Below are positions 42,339 to 51,600 of a stretch of 64,000 nucleotides of DNA, one piece after another. The stretch spans positions 3,596,001 to 3,660,000 of the forward strand of contig NZ_JACHMQ010000001.1 of NCBI RefSeq assembly GCF_014208105.1. Reading direction: 5' to 3'. The notes under the pieces were generated by a model, which searched no databases, was not told where the DNA came from, and saw only the letters and a program-made list of their open reading frames with translations. Each line of letters begins with the position of its first letter. Within the stretch, counting starts at the first letter, position 1. The position numbers and the translations under genes were made by a program. The DNA is from Actinomadura coerulea. GTDB taxonomy: Bacteria > Actinomycetota > Actinomycetes > Streptosporangiales > Streptosporangiaceae.

Positions 42339-44864
42339 CTACGTCGCGGGGGCCAGGACGACGTCGACGGTGAGCGCGGCGGGGGCGTCCTCCAGCGTCA
42401 GGTCGGCGATCCGCCCGGCCGCGGCCAGGTCGGGACGCGCGATCCGCGCCACCTGCGAGCCCCGCACGACCGCGCGGGACACGTCGGCGCGCATCGACGC
42501 CCTGGCCTCCGACTTGGCCTTGCGGACCTGCCGGAGCGCCTCGCCCGTCGCCGTGAGGACGGCCGGGTCGCCGCCCGCCGGCAGCTCGGCGGCGGCCGGC
42601 CACGAGGCCGTGTGCACCGACCCGCGCCGCCACCATGACCAGACCTCCTCGGTCACGAACGGCAGGACGGGCGCGAACAGGCGCAGCAGCACCGACAGAG
42701 CGGTGCGCAGCGCCGCGCGCGCGGACAGCGCCTGCGGTCCGTCACCGTAGGCGCGGGCCTTGACCAGCTCCAGGTAGTCGTCGCAGAACTCCCAGAAGAA
42801 CCGCTCCGTGCGCTCCAGAGCGCGCGCGTAGTCGTAGCCCTCGAACGCCTCCGTCGCCTCCTCGACGACCCCGGCCAGCGCCGCCAGCATCGCCTGGTCC
42901 AGCGGCTCGGTGACCGCCGCGTCCGGGGCGGCCTCGCCGAACCCGAGCACGAACTTCGACGCGTTGAGGATCTTGATGGCGAGGCGGCGGCCGACCTTGA
43001 TCTGCCCGGTGTCGAACGCGGTGTCGGTGCCGGGGCGCCCGCTCGCCGCCCAGTACCGGACGGCGTCGGAGCCGTACTCGCGCAGCAGGTCGATCGGGGT
43101 GACGACGTTCCCCTTGGACTTCGACATCTTCTTGCGGTCCGGGTCGAGGATCCACCCGGACAGGGCGGTGCCCCTCCACGGCAGCGACCCGTGCTCCAGG
43201 TGCGAGCGCACGACCGTGGAGAACAGCCACGTCCGGATGATGTCGTGCGCCTGCGGCCGCAGGTCGTAGGGGAAGACCCGGGCGAACAGGTCGGCGTCGC
43301 GCTCCCAGCCGCCCGCGATCTGCGGGGTCAGCGACGAGGTGGCCCAGGTGTCCATCACGTCGGGGTCGCCGGCGAATCCGCCCGGCCGGCCGCGCTGGTC
43401 CTCGGTGAAGCCCGGCGGGACGTCGGACGACGGGTCGACCGGCAGCGCGTCCTCGGCCGGCACGATCGGGTCGTCGTACACCGGCTCGCCGGAGTCGTCC
43501 AGCCGGTACCACACGGGGATCGGCACGCCGAAGAACCGCTGCCGCGAGATCAGCCAGTCGCCGTTCAGGCCCTCGACCCAGTTCTCGTAGCGGGCCCGCA
43601 TGTAGCCGGGGTGCCACTCCAGCTCCCGCCCGCGCGCGAGCAGCTCGGCGCGGACGCCCTCGTCGCGCCCCCCGTTGCGGATGTACCACTGCCGGGTGGT
43701 GACGATCTCCAGAGGCTTGCTGCCCTTCTCGTAGAACTTCACCGGCCGGCTGATCCTGCGGGGCTCGCCGTCCAGGTCGCCGGACTCGCGCAGCAGCTCG
43801 ACGACGCGCTCCTTGGCCGAGAAGACCGTCTTGCCCGCCAGCTCGTCGTACGGCCGGGCGGGGACGCCCTGCGGCGGGTCGGCGGCGAGCCGCCCGTCCC
43901 AGTCGATGATCGCGCGGGTCGGCAGGTCCAGCTCGCGCCACCAGGTGACGTCGGTGACGTCGCCGAACGTGCAGATCATCGCGATGCCGGAGCCCTTGCC
44001 GGGGTCGGCCAGCCGGTGCGCGACGACCGGGACGTCGACGCCGAACAGCGGCGTGCGCACGGTCGTCCCGACCAGCTCCTGGTATCGCTCGTCGTCAGGG
44101 TGCGCGACCAGCGCGACGCAGGCGGGAAGGAGCTCCGGCCGCGTCGTCTCGATGTAGACGGGGCGCTGGTCTCCGTGGAACCGGATCCGGTAGAACGCGC
44201 CGGGGTGCTCGCGGTCCTCCAGTTCGGCCTGCGCGACGGCCGTGCGGAACGTGACGTCCCACAGCGTCGGCGCCTCGGAGACGTACGCCTCGCCGCGGGC
44301 GAGGTTGCGCAGGAACGCGCGCTGGGACGCCGTCCGGGCGGTGGCGCCGATGGTGGTGTAGAGGTGGCTCCAGTCGACCGACAGGCCGACGCGGCGCCAC
44401 ATCTCCTCGAAGGCCTTCTCATCGACCTCGGTGAGGCGCTCGCACAGCTCGATGAAGTTGCGCCGCGAGACCGGCCGCTGGCGCTTCGGGTCGGGCTTGG
44501 CCGGGGGCTCGAAGTCCGGATCGTAGGGGAGCGACGGATCGCATCGGACGCCGAAATGGTTCTGCACGCGGCGCTCGGTCGGAAGGCCGTTATCGTCCCA
44601 GCCCATCGGGTAGAAGACCGCGCGACCGCGCATGCGGTGGTACCGGGCGACGGTGTCGGTGTGGGTGTAGGAGAAGACGTGGCCGACGTGGAGGGATCCG
44701 CTCACGGTGGGCGGCGGGGTGTCGATCGAGTAGACCTCGCCGCGCGGCCGGGTGCGGTCGAAGCGGTGGACTCCCTCGTCCTCCCAGACGCGTGCCCATC
44801 TGTCCTCGAGGCCCTCCAGGGACGGCTTCTGAGGGACGTGCGGAGTACGCGGCTGCTCTGTCAT
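42339..44864 (-). CDS. valS: Valyl-tRNA synthetase
   Basis: 841 residues, class I. HIGH motif [15 protein letters not shown] (about 52-66), editing domain CP1 (about 200-400), KMSKS in [19 protein letters not shown] (about 577-595), anticodon-binding alpha-helical domain to the C-terminus. Short for a ValRS: the long C-terminal coiled coil of E. coli type is reduced, as in the archaeal-like ValRS of several actinobacteria. Attaches Val to tRNA-Val and edits Thr. ATG 44864. A second valS elsewhere is possible. Confidence 0.93.
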   Translation of the reverse strand: MTEQPRTPHVPQKPSLEGLEDRWARVWEDEGVHRFDRTRPRGEVYSIDTPPPTVSGSLHVGHVFSYTHTDTVARYHRMRGRAVFYPMGWDDNGLPTERRVQNHFGVRCDPSLPYDPDFEPPAKPDPKRQRPVSRRNFIELCERLTEVDEKAFEEMWRRVGLSVDWSHLYTTIGATARTASQRAFLRNLARGEAYVSEAPTLWDVTFRTAVAQAELEDREHPGAFYRIRFHGDQRPVYIETTRPELLPACVALVAHPDDERYQELVGTTVRTPLFGVDVPVVAHRLADPGKGSGIAMICTFGDVTDVTWWRELDLPTRAIIDWDGRLAADPPQGVPARPYDELAGKTVFSAKERVVELLRESGDLDGEPRRISRPVKFYEKGSKPLEIVTTRQWYIRNGGRDEGVRAELLARGRELEWHPGYMRARYENWVEGLNGDWLISRQRFFGVPIPVWYRLDDSGEPVYDDPIVPAEDALPVDPSSDVPPGFTEDQRGRPGGFAGDPDVMDTWATSSLTPQIAGGWERDADLFARVFPYDLRPQAHDIIRTWLFSTVVRSHLEHGSLPWRGTALSGWILDPDRKKMSKSKGNVVTPIDLLREYGSDAVRYWAASGRPGTDTAFDTGQIKVGRRLAIKILNASKFVLGFGEAAPDAAVTEPLDQAMLAALAGVVEEATEAFEGYDYARALERTERFFWEFCDDYLELVKARAYGDGPQALSARAALRTALSVLLRLFAPVLPFVTEEVWSWWRRGSVHTASWPAAAELPAGGDPAVLTATGEALRQVRKAKSEARASMRADVSRAVVRGSQVARIARPDLAAAGRIADLTLEDAPAALTVDVVLAPAT

Positions 44865-44992
44865 GAGGCCAATCGTATTGACATCGGCCCAGGGCGCATG
44901 CCGATTACCGGCGCCGACGCGGTGATCGCCCTCCCCTCCGGGGGCGGGCCGTTCCGGTAGCGTCGGAGACGACAGGACGAGAGAGGACCAAC

Positions 44993-45280
44993 ATGGCGGA
45001 CAAGGGCGACATCGGCTGGCGGGTGATGGCCGGCGCGGCCGCATTCGCGGGCGGCTTCGTCGCGAAGAAAGTCATCACGCTGGCCTGGAAGAAGAGCACC
45101 GGCAAGGAGCCCCCGACCAACCCCGAGTCCCCCGACGTGGCGCTGGCCGAGGCGATCGGGTGGGCCGTGGTGATGGGCGTCGGCATGGAGGTCGCGCGGC
45201 TGCTCGCCACCCGCGCCGCCGCCCACCAGTGGGCCAAGGGCACCGGGCAGCTCCCGCAGAACCTCAAGGCCGACGTCTAG
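44993..45280 (+). CDS. DUF4235 membrane protein
   Basis: 95 residues: [20 protein letters not shown] (TM1) and [21 protein letters not shown] (TM2), typical of DUF4235, with a conserved [20 protein letters not shown] loop. Function unknown. ATG 44993 with AGGACC upstream. It is divergent from valS and is followed by a very strong terminator. Confidence 0.85.
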   Translation: MADKGDIGWRVMAGAAAFAGGFVAKKVITLAWKKSTGKEPPTNPESPDVALAEAIGWAVVMGVGMEVARLLATRAAAHQWAKGTGQLPQNLKADV

Positions 45281-45321
45281 GACGTCCCGCGCCGGGGGGT
45301 CGCCCCCGGTCGGCGGCCATG

Positions 45322-45370
45322 CGCGTCGTGGCCGGCCCCTCCAACGATCGGAGGGGCCGGCCACGACGCG
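45322..45370. terminator. 21-bp perfect hairpin terminator
   Basis: 45322-45342 pairs without mismatch with 45350-45370 across loop AACGATC; the core is CGTCGTGGCCGGCCCCTCC. It ends DUF4235 transcription and perhaps the convergent gene at 45491. Confidence 0.88.
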
Positions 45371-45490
45371 TTCTCGCCAGTGCCCGGGGCGCGGGCGACC
45401 GGAATGTTCGGATGCTCGGAAGCGGTCTCGCCGCGAGGGACGCGCCGTCTCCTCGGCACCCGCGTGCGCCGCCAGGGGGTGGGCGGCCCG

Positions 45491-46309
45491 CTACGGGTCC
45501 AGGCGAGGGGGCTGGTCGCCGGGGAGCGGGGGCAGGGAGCCGGCGATCTCCCGCAGGTCGTTGCGGACCTTCATCGCCAGCCCCTTGGTCGCGGAGCGGT
45601 TGAGGGCGGCGCCGGCCGCGGCACCGGTGAGCAGGGGGCCCATGGTGGACAGGCTCCGGCCGAAGACGCGGAGCATGCGCCGGCGCAGCGCGCTCTTGGC
45701 GGCCGTGCCGAGGGCGCTGGTGAGGGTGCCGCCCTCCAGGGGGTTGATGCCGCGCTGCCGGGCCCAGGACGTCACGAACGCGGCCCCGCGGGCGGTGCCG
45801 GAGCCCTGGACGCTGACGCCGTACACCTCGTGCAGCTCGGCGATCATCTTCACCTCGATGGCCGCGACGACGAGCGTCTCGGCGGCGAGCTGGGCGGGCG
45901 CGGTCAGCAGCAGCGGCGGGGCGGCGAACTCCACGGCGGCCAGCGCGCCTCCCGCGGCGCCGACGGCGGTCGTGGCGTTGCCCGCCGCCTTGACGATCCG
46001 GTCGGCGAGCTCCTCGCCCATCAGCCCGTGGTGGTGGGCCTGCAGGGTCTCCAGATCGCGGATCGGGATGTGCGGAGCGGCCGCGATGAGCAGGTCGGCC
46101 AGCCACCTGCCGCGCGCGATGCCCGCGGCCCCCACCAGGCGGGCGCTCTGGCCGAGCAGTCTGGCCAGTCGTCCGAGCAGGCGGCCGCGGGTCTCGCCGT
46201 CCATGTCCTCGGCGGAGGCGAGCCGGCCGATCAGCTCGCCCAGCTCCGTGGAGCCGTCGCCGGGCGCCGGCCCCACCTCGCCACGACTCGGTTCGATCTC
46301 TCCCGTCAC
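45491..46309 (-). CDS. Unrecognised protein with hydrophobic core
   Basis: 272 residues. Charged N-terminus (VTGEIEPSRGEVGPAPGDGS), helical region GRLLGRLARLLGQSARLVGA, a hydrophobic middle (about 110-165, AAGGALAAVEFAAPPLLLTA) and a His-containing segment ETLVVAAIEVKMIAELHEVYG. No Cys motif, no signal peptide. Possibly a peripheral membrane protein; family not recognised by me. GTG 46309, 52 bases after the DUF4193 stop, so cotranscribed with it. Confidence 0.65.
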   Translation of the reverse strand: MTGEIEPSRGEVGPAPGDGSTELGELIGRLASAEDMDGETRGRLLGRLARLLGQSARLVGAAGIARGRWLADLLIAAAPHIPIRDLETLQAHHHGLMGEELADRIVKAAGNATTAVGAAGGALAAVEFAAPPLLLTAPAQLAAETLVVAAIEVKMIAELHEVYGVSVQGSGTARGAAFVTSWARQRGINPLEGGTLTSALGTAAKSALRRRMLRVFGRSLSTMGPLLTGAAAGAALNRSATKGLAMKVRNDLREIAGSLPPLPGDQPPRLDP

Positions 46310-46361
46310 CCGGCCTCTCCCGTCACGCGCCCTGTTCCCCTCACCCCGCGTCCGCCGCCGG

Positions 46362-46658
46362 TCAGGCGGCGCACTCGCGGCAGACCGGCTGGTTGTTCTT
46401 CTCGGTGGCCAGCTGGCTGCGGTGGTGGACCAGGAAGCAGCGCGTGCAGGTGAACTCATCGGCCTGCCGCGGCACCACCCGGAAGGTGAGCTCCTCGTTC
46501 GACAGGTCGGCGCCCGGCAGCTCGGCGACCTCGCCGGCGTCCAGGTCCTCGTCGATGATGCTCGCCGCCTTGTCGGCACGGCGTGCCTGGAGCTCCTGGA
46601 GGCTGTCCTCGCTCAGGTCGTCGTCTGTCTTGCGTGGGCTGTCGTAGTCGGTCGCCAT
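46362..46658 (-). CDS. DUF4193 zinc-ribbon protein
   Basis: 98 residues. Starts MATDYDSPRKTDDDLSEDSL; central acidic part; C-terminal zinc ribbon CTRCFLVHHRSQLATEKNNQ PVCREC (two CxxC). An actinobacteria-specific family of unknown role and usually abundant transcripts; transcription-linked by its acidic and zinc-ribbon character is a guess. ATG 46658. Followed by the gene at 45491. Confidence 0.9.
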   Translation of the reverse strand: MATDYDSPRKTDDDLSEDSLQELQARRADKAASIIDEDLDAGEVAELPGADLSNEELTFRVVPRQADEFTCTRCFLVHHRSQLATEKNNQPVCRECAA

Positions 46659-47162
46659 CTTCTATCTCCATCCCCCTCAGTGCTTTATGCGCCCCGTCGC
46701 GCGGATCTAACGCTCGGGGGACCGTTCTTGTGCCCGATCCGGGCGGGAAATTCTGTCACGGTTGGTGACCTGCGACACACGAGGCGCGACCGTTCCCACG
46801 AGTGACACCCGTCACCCGGCTCTTCCCTCGCACTGTGTCATCCGTCACAGCCCCAGCGGGTGACACGGCCCCGATCCGGGGGCCGCGGCGCCTGCCGGGG
46901 TTCCCGCGGCGGCGGGATCATATCGGTCCCGGGGGCGTTGTGCGCACCGGCCGCCCCGGCGCGGCGGGACGGCCTGATCCGGCGGGCGGAACACCGAACC
47001 GGATACATCGGTGAAACGTCAGAACTAACGCGATATCGTGCCCGCCTGAGGTTGGGGGCGGATCCCCTGCGGGGGTCAGCCCGGCGATCGCCGGCACGGG
47101 GCCCCGCGAGCGGGTCCGGCGCACAATGTCGCGGACATCACTGCGGGTCACTGGAGGGTCAG
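46659..47162. promoter_or_regulatory. 504-base intergenic region with CRP/GlxR-like sites
   Basis: No gene found. Between 46754 and 46865 there are repeated TGTCAC/GTGAC half-sites. Two match the CRP/GlxR plan GTGA-N6-TCAC: AGTGACACCCGTCACC (46801-46816, perfect core) and TGTGTCATCCGTCACA (46834-46849, one deviation). A further GTCAC-GGTTG-GTGAC inverted pair is at 46755-46769. They lie about 145-190 bases upstream of DUF4193 and over 300 upstream of the kinases, so DUF4193 is the likelier target. The remainder to 47162 shows nothing clear. Confidence 0.5.
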
Positions 47163-48830
47163 ATGCCGGATGCCGCTCCGCTGGAGCCGGGCGATCCTAG
47201 GGCACTCGGACGGTACGAGGTCATCGGACGGTTGGGCGCCGGGGGCCAGGGCGCCGTCTTCCTGGGCAAGGCGCCGGACGGCGGGTACGTCGCCGTCAAA
47301 CTGCTGCACGCGCAGATGGCCAACGATCCGGCCGCACGCGCTCGTTTCACCCGCGAGGTCGCGGCGGCGCAGAAGGTCGAGCCCTTCTGCACGGCCCGCG
47401 TCCTCGAGGCCGACGTCCAGGGCGACCAGCCCTACGTCGTCAGCGAGTTCATCGACGGGCCGTCCCTGCACGACGTCGTCGCGCACGACGGGCCGCGCGG
47501 CGCCGCCGAGCTGGAGCGGCTCGCGATCGGCACGGTGACCGCGCTCGCGGCCATCCACGAGGCCGGGATCGTGCACCGCGACTTCAAGCCGAACAACGTC
47601 ATGCTGGCCTCCGACGGCCCGCGCGTCGTCGACTTCGGCATCGCGCGGACGGTCAACTCGCAGGAGAGCGCCGTCACCGCCACCGGCATGGTGGTGGGCA
47701 CCCCCGGCTACCTGGCGCCCGAGCAGCTCACCGGCGCGCCGCTCACCCCGGCGGTGGACATCTTCGCCTGGGCGGCGACCATGGTGTTCGCCGCCACCGG
47801 GCAGTCGCCGTTCGAGGCCGACACGCTGCCGGTCATCATCAACCGGATCCTCAACGAGGAGCCCGACCTGTCGGCGCTGCCCCCGGGGCCGCTGCGCGAC
47901 CTGATCGGGCGCTGCCTGTCCAAGGACGCGGGCCTGCGCCCCCCGGCGGCGCAGCTGCTGCTGAACCTGCTCGGCCATGTCGGCGCCGCGCCCGCGAACC
48001 AGGGCGGCGGGCAGGAGGACCTGCTCAACCAGGGCACTCGGATCGCCTCGCAGCTTCCGCCGCCGCCCCCGGTGCCGCCGGCGCCGCGGCCCCGGCCGCA
48101 GCAGCAGCCGATCACCCCGCCGCCGATGCCGCTGCACCAGGGCGGGATGCCGGGTCCGGGCACGCCGCCGCAGCAGCCGATCACGCCGCCGCCGATGCCG
48201 ATGTACCAGGGCGGGGCGATGCCGCCCCCGCCGCAGACGCAGCCGCGGATGCCGATGCCGCCCGGTCCGCCGCAGTACGGTCCGCCGCCCAAGCAGTCCA
48301 GCTCCGCCGGGCCGATCATCGCGATCGGGTGCGGCGCGCTCGCGCTGATCGTGATCCTGGTGGTCGTGGTGCTCGCCGTCATCGGCGCCAACAGCGACGA
48401 CGACCCGCCGACGCCGCCGACCTACTCGCCGCCGAACACCTACACGCCGAGCGAGTCGCCGACCACCAGCACCACCGGCGGGCTGCTCGGCAACTTCACC
48501 GGCAACGGGTACCAGCCGGGCGCCGGATCCGGCCACACCTCCTTCAACGTCAAGTTCTCGCTGCTGTACTCCAGCGGCGTCGCGACGTACACCTATCCGT
48601 CCGGTGCCCAGGACACCTGCTACACCCGGCTCTCGCTGCTGTCCGGCGACGAGAACAGCTCGAAGGTCCAGTACCGGGAGACGCCGATGGCGGGGATGGA
48701 CCCGAAGGAGTGCGCCTCCGGGTACGTCACGTTCATCCCGTCCTCCGGCGGCACCTCGATGCGGTGGGAGTGGCGCCAGCTCCAGTCCGAGGCGACCGCG
48801 ACCGCCTACGGGACCGTGTCCAAGGGATGA
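47163..48830 (+). CDS. Receptor-type Ser/Thr protein kinase
   Basis: 555 residues. Hanks-type kinase domain (about 16-275): glycine loop GRLGAGGQGAVFLG, VAVKLLHAQ (Lys), catalytic VHRDFKPNNVML, DFGIARTV, GTPGYLAPEQ. The HRDFKP variant is shared with the next gene. A Pro/Gln/Met-rich juxtamembrane linker (about 290-378, QQPITPPPMP repeats) leads to a TM helix (about 382-408) and an extracellular domain (about 440-555) with two Cys (QDTCYTRL, PKECASG). The ectodomain looks like a small beta domain; ligand unknown. Stop overlaps the following kinase ATG by four bases. Confidence 0.9.
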   Translation: MPDAAPLEPGDPRALGRYEVIGRLGAGGQGAVFLGKAPDGGYVAVKLLHAQMANDPAARARFTREVAAAQKVEPFCTARVLEADVQGDQPYVVSEFIDGPSLHDVVAHDGPRGAAELERLAIGTVTALAAIHEAGIVHRDFKPNNVMLASDGPRVVDFGIARTVNSQESAVTATGMVVGTPGYLAPEQLTGAPLTPAVDIFAWAATMVFAATGQSPFEADTLPVIINRILNEEPDLSALPPGPLRDLIGRCLSKDAGLRPPAAQLLLNLLGHVGAAPANQGGGQEDLLNQGTRIASQLPPPPPVPPAPRPRPQQQPITPPPMPLHQGGMPGPGTPPQQPITPPPMPMYQGGAMPPPPQTQPRMPMPPGPPQYGPPPKQSSSAGPIIAIGCGALALIVILVVVVLAVIGANSDDDPPTPPTYSPPNTYTPSESPTTSTTGGLLGNFTGNGYQPGAGSGHTSFNVKFSLLYSSGVATYTYPSGAQDTCYTRLSLLSGDENSSKVQYRETPMAGMDPKECASGYVTFIPSSGGTSMRWEWRQLQSEATATAYGTVSKG

Positions 48831-51571
48831 CCGACGTCGCCCCTCTCCGCGAGGGCGACCCGTCCCGGCTCGGCGCGTACCGGCTGACCGGCCTGCTCGG
48901 CGAGGGCGGGCAGGGCGCCGTCTACCTCGGGGAGGACGAGCCGGGCCACCGGGTCGCCGTGAAGCTGCTGCACGCGCGCTTCAGCGGCGACCCGAAGGCC
49001 CGGTCCCGGTTCGCGGCCGAGGTCGCGGTCGCCAAGCGGGTGTCGGCGTTCTGCACGGCCCGCGTCCTGGACTCCGACGTCGAGGGCGACCGCCCCTACA
49101 TCGTCAGCGAGTACATCGACGGGCCGGCGCTGTCGCGGGTGCTGGCGCAGGACGGCCCGCGCCGCGGCGCCGACCTGGACCGGCTGGCGATCGGGACGAT
49201 GACGGCGCTCGCGGCGATCCACCAGGCGGGGGTCGTGCACCGCGACTTCAAGCCCGCCAACGTGCTGCTCGCGCCGGACGGCCCACGGGTGATCGACTTC
49301 GGCATCGCGCGGGCGCTGGACGCCACCGGGACGATGTCGAGCACGGCGATCGGAACCCCCGCCTACATGGCGCCCGAGCAGATCTCCGGGACGCGGGTCG
49401 GGCCCGCCGCCGACGTGTTCGCCTGGGGCGCCACGATGGCGTACGCGGCGAGCGGGCGGCCGGCCTTCGGGCAGGACTCCATCCCCGCGGTGATGCACCG
49501 CATCCTGAACCTGCCGCCCGACCTCGGCGACCTTCCCGAGCCGCTGCGCGGCATCGTGGCGAACTGCCTCAGCAAGGACCCGGCGCTGCGTCCCGCGTCC
49601 CAGCAGGTCCTGGCGCACCTGCTGGCGCTGGCGGGCAGCCTCCCGCAACCGGGGGCCCAGCAGCCCGATGCCCAGGGCCTCACCCAGGACGCCCTGATGC
49701 TCACCCAGGGCGCCCAGACGGCGGCCGCCGAGTCCGCACGGCTGCGGACGCGGACACCGGCGCCCTTCCACGCCGTCCCTCCGGTGCCGCCGGCCGCGCC
49801 GCCGCACGCGCCGCTGCCCATGCCCGGCGCGGGATGGCCCGCACCGGCTCCGCCGCCCAACTCCAACACGCCCACCTGGCCGTCCGTCTCCCGTCCGGGG
49901 GTCGACTTCACCAAGCCGTCCGGAGGGGGGAAGGGGCCCCGCATCGGCGTTCTCGCCAGTGTGGGAGGCGCCGCGCTGGCCGTGCTGGTCCTCGCCGCCG
50001 GTGTGGCCTGGGTCCAGCTCCGCGGAGACGGCGCCGCTGGAACGACCGCCACGGGCGGACGGGAAGGCGGGACGCTGCCCGTCGCGATGGCGACGCCCAC
50101 GGCCACCGACGGCGGGTTCGACCCCTCCCGCGCCCTCAGCGGCACCGAGCGGTTCCTCAGCAAGCAGCTGTTCACCGGCCTGACCGAGGTCGGCGCCGGC
50201 GGCGCCGCCCGCAACCGGCTCGCGACGGCGATCAAGCCGGACGCCGAATGCCGCCGGTGGACCATCACGCTCAGGAGCGGGACGAGCTTCAGCAACGGCG
50301 AGGCCGTCGACGCGGAGGCGTTCGCCCGCGGCTGGGCGCGCAGCGCCGCGGACAAGACCGGCCCCGCGTCCTACCTGATGACCGACATCGAGGGGTACTC
50401 CTCCGTGTCCGGCGCCGGGACCGGGTCGCTGTCCGGCGTCAAGGTGGTGTCGGCCGGCTCGCTCGAAGTCGCGCTCACCTCCCCCAACTGCGACTTCGCG
50501 GACCGGCTGTCCGAACCGGCGTTCATGCCCGTTCCCCAGGAGGCGGGCAAGGTCGACAACGAGGCGTTCAACACCCGTCCCATCGGCAACGGGCCGTTCA
50601 TGCTGCGGGACTACAGCAAGGGCACGTCGGTCTCCCTCGTCCGCAACGACCGCTGGGCGTTCGGCAGGACCAAGCTGGACGGCGTCACCGTGACGCTGAC
50701 CGACGACTCCGCCAAGGGGCGCACCGCCTACACCGCCGGGCAGACCGACTGGTACGCGGTGGGCACCGAGGACCTGGCCTCGACTCCGAGGACGGACCTT
50801 GTCTCACGTCCCGCGGCGTTCACCCGGATGCTCGTCCCGATCACCGCGCAGGGCCCGATGAAGTCGCGGGACGCCCGGCAGGCCGTCTCCTACGCCCTCG
50901 ACCGCGGCAAGCTCAGCCAGGCGCTCGGCGGGTTCCCCGAGCCCGCGCACGGCATCGTCCCGGTGCCGGTTCCCGGGTTCGGCAAGCGCGGCGTCTGCCC
51001 GTCCTGCGACGGGACGGACTCGGAGAAGGCGAAGATGCTGGCCGCGCGGGCCGGGCTGACGTCGGGCACGGCCGTCCGGCTGTACTACCGCCAGTCGCCC
51101 GTCGACCAGCGCCTCGCGCTGGTCGTCGGCTCGCAGCTGAGGTCGGTGCTCGGCCTGCGGGTCGAGGAGAAGTCCTACCCCGTCTCCGAGTTCACGAAGT
51201 ACCGGGACGACGTCATGGCCAAGGACGCGTCCGGGCTCGCCTTCCTGCCCTACGGACCCGACTACCCGGGCGCCTACACGATGCTGTGGCCGCTGCTGGG
51301 CGGCGGCGAGGCCAGCGACACGGGCTTCTACAACCTGGGCAAGTGGAGGAACGGCACCTTCGACGAGACGATCTCCAGGGCGCTCAGGACCCCGGCGCCG
51401 GCCGACCGGACCGGCCTGTTCAAGCAGGCCGAAAGGGTCGCGCTGGACGACATGGCCCTCATCCCGCTGCTGAACGACACCCGGGTCGCCATGGTCCGCT
51501 CCCGCAAGTACGCCGGCCTGCGGCAGGACTACGACGGCGACCCGACCGCGGCGACCGCCGCGCTCAAGTAG
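48827..51571 (+). CDS. Ser/Thr kinase fused to an extracellular peptide-binding (SBP_bac_5) domain
   Basis: 914 residues in one frame. Kinase domain about 15-270 (LLGEGGQGAVYLG, AVKLLHARF, VHRDFKPANVLL, DFGIARAL, GTPAYMAPEQ); Pro-rich linker; TM about 372-398; then a full-length (about 510-residue) oligopeptide ABC-type solute-binding domain: EGGTLPVAMATPTATDGGFD, LTEVGAGGAARNRLATAIKP, WTITLRSGTSFSNGEAVDAE, YALDRGKLSQAL, LIPLLNDTRVAMV. There is no lipobox, because the TM tethers it. Ligand closure outside could control kinase dimerisation inside: a one-protein peptide receptor. No ABC permease gene is near. ATG 48827 overlaps the upstream kinase stop. Confidence 0.93.
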   Translation: MTDVAPLREGDPSRLGAYRLTGLLGEGGQGAVYLGEDEPGHRVAVKLLHARFSGDPKARSRFAAEVAVAKRVSAFCTARVLDSDVEGDRPYIVSEYIDGPALSRVLAQDGPRRGADLDRLAIGTMTALAAIHQAGVVHRDFKPANVLLAPDGPRVIDFGIARALDATGTMSSTAIGTPAYMAPEQISGTRVGPAADVFAWGATMAYAASGRPAFGQDSIPAVMHRILNLPPDLGDLPEPLRGIVANCLSKDPALRPASQQVLAHLLALAGSLPQPGAQQPDAQGLTQDALMLTQGAQTAAAESARLRTRTPAPFHAVPPVPPAAPPHAPLPMPGAGWPAPAPPPNSNTPTWPSVSRPGVDFTKPSGGGKGPRIGVLASVGGAALAVLVLAAGVAWVQLRGDGAAGTTATGGREGGTLPVAMATPTATDGGFDPSRALSGTERFLSKQLFTGLTEVGAGGAARNRLATAIKPDAECRRWTITLRSGTSFSNGEAVDAEAFARGWARSAADKTGPASYLMTDIEGYSSVSGAGTGSLSGVKVVSAGSLEVALTSPNCDFADRLSEPAFMPVPQEAGKVDNEAFNTRPIGNGPFMLRDYSKGTSVSLVRNDRWAFGRTKLDGVTVTLTDDSAKGRTAYTAGQTDWYAVGTEDLASTPRTDLVSRPAAFTRMLVPITAQGPMKSRDARQAVSYALDRGKLSQALGGFPEPAHGIVPVPVPGFGKRGVCPSCDGTDSEKAKMLAARAGLTSGTAVRLYYRQSPVDQRLALVVGSQLRSVLGLRVEEKSYPVSEFTKYRDDVMAKDASGLAFLPYGPDYPGAYTMLWPLLGGGEASDTGFYNLGKWRNGTFDETISRALRTPAPADRTGLFKQAERVALDDMALIPLLNDTRVAMVRSRKYAGLRQDYDGDPTAATAALK

Positions 51572-51576
51572 GCCCG

Positions 51577-51600
51577 GCCGGCCGCGCTCACGCGGCCGGC
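51577..51600. terminator. Hairpin between convergent kinase and cutS-like genes
   Basis: GCCGGCCGCG (51577-51586) pairs with 51591-51600; the 4-base loop CTCA contains most of the minus-strand stop codon of the histidine kinase. Flanking GGCCC adds further pairing. Confidence 0.75.

Noticed and set aside
45277..45459. Small minus-strand frame after DUF4235
   Set aside because: Arg/Pro-rich, overlaps the terminator hairpin, has no ribosome site.
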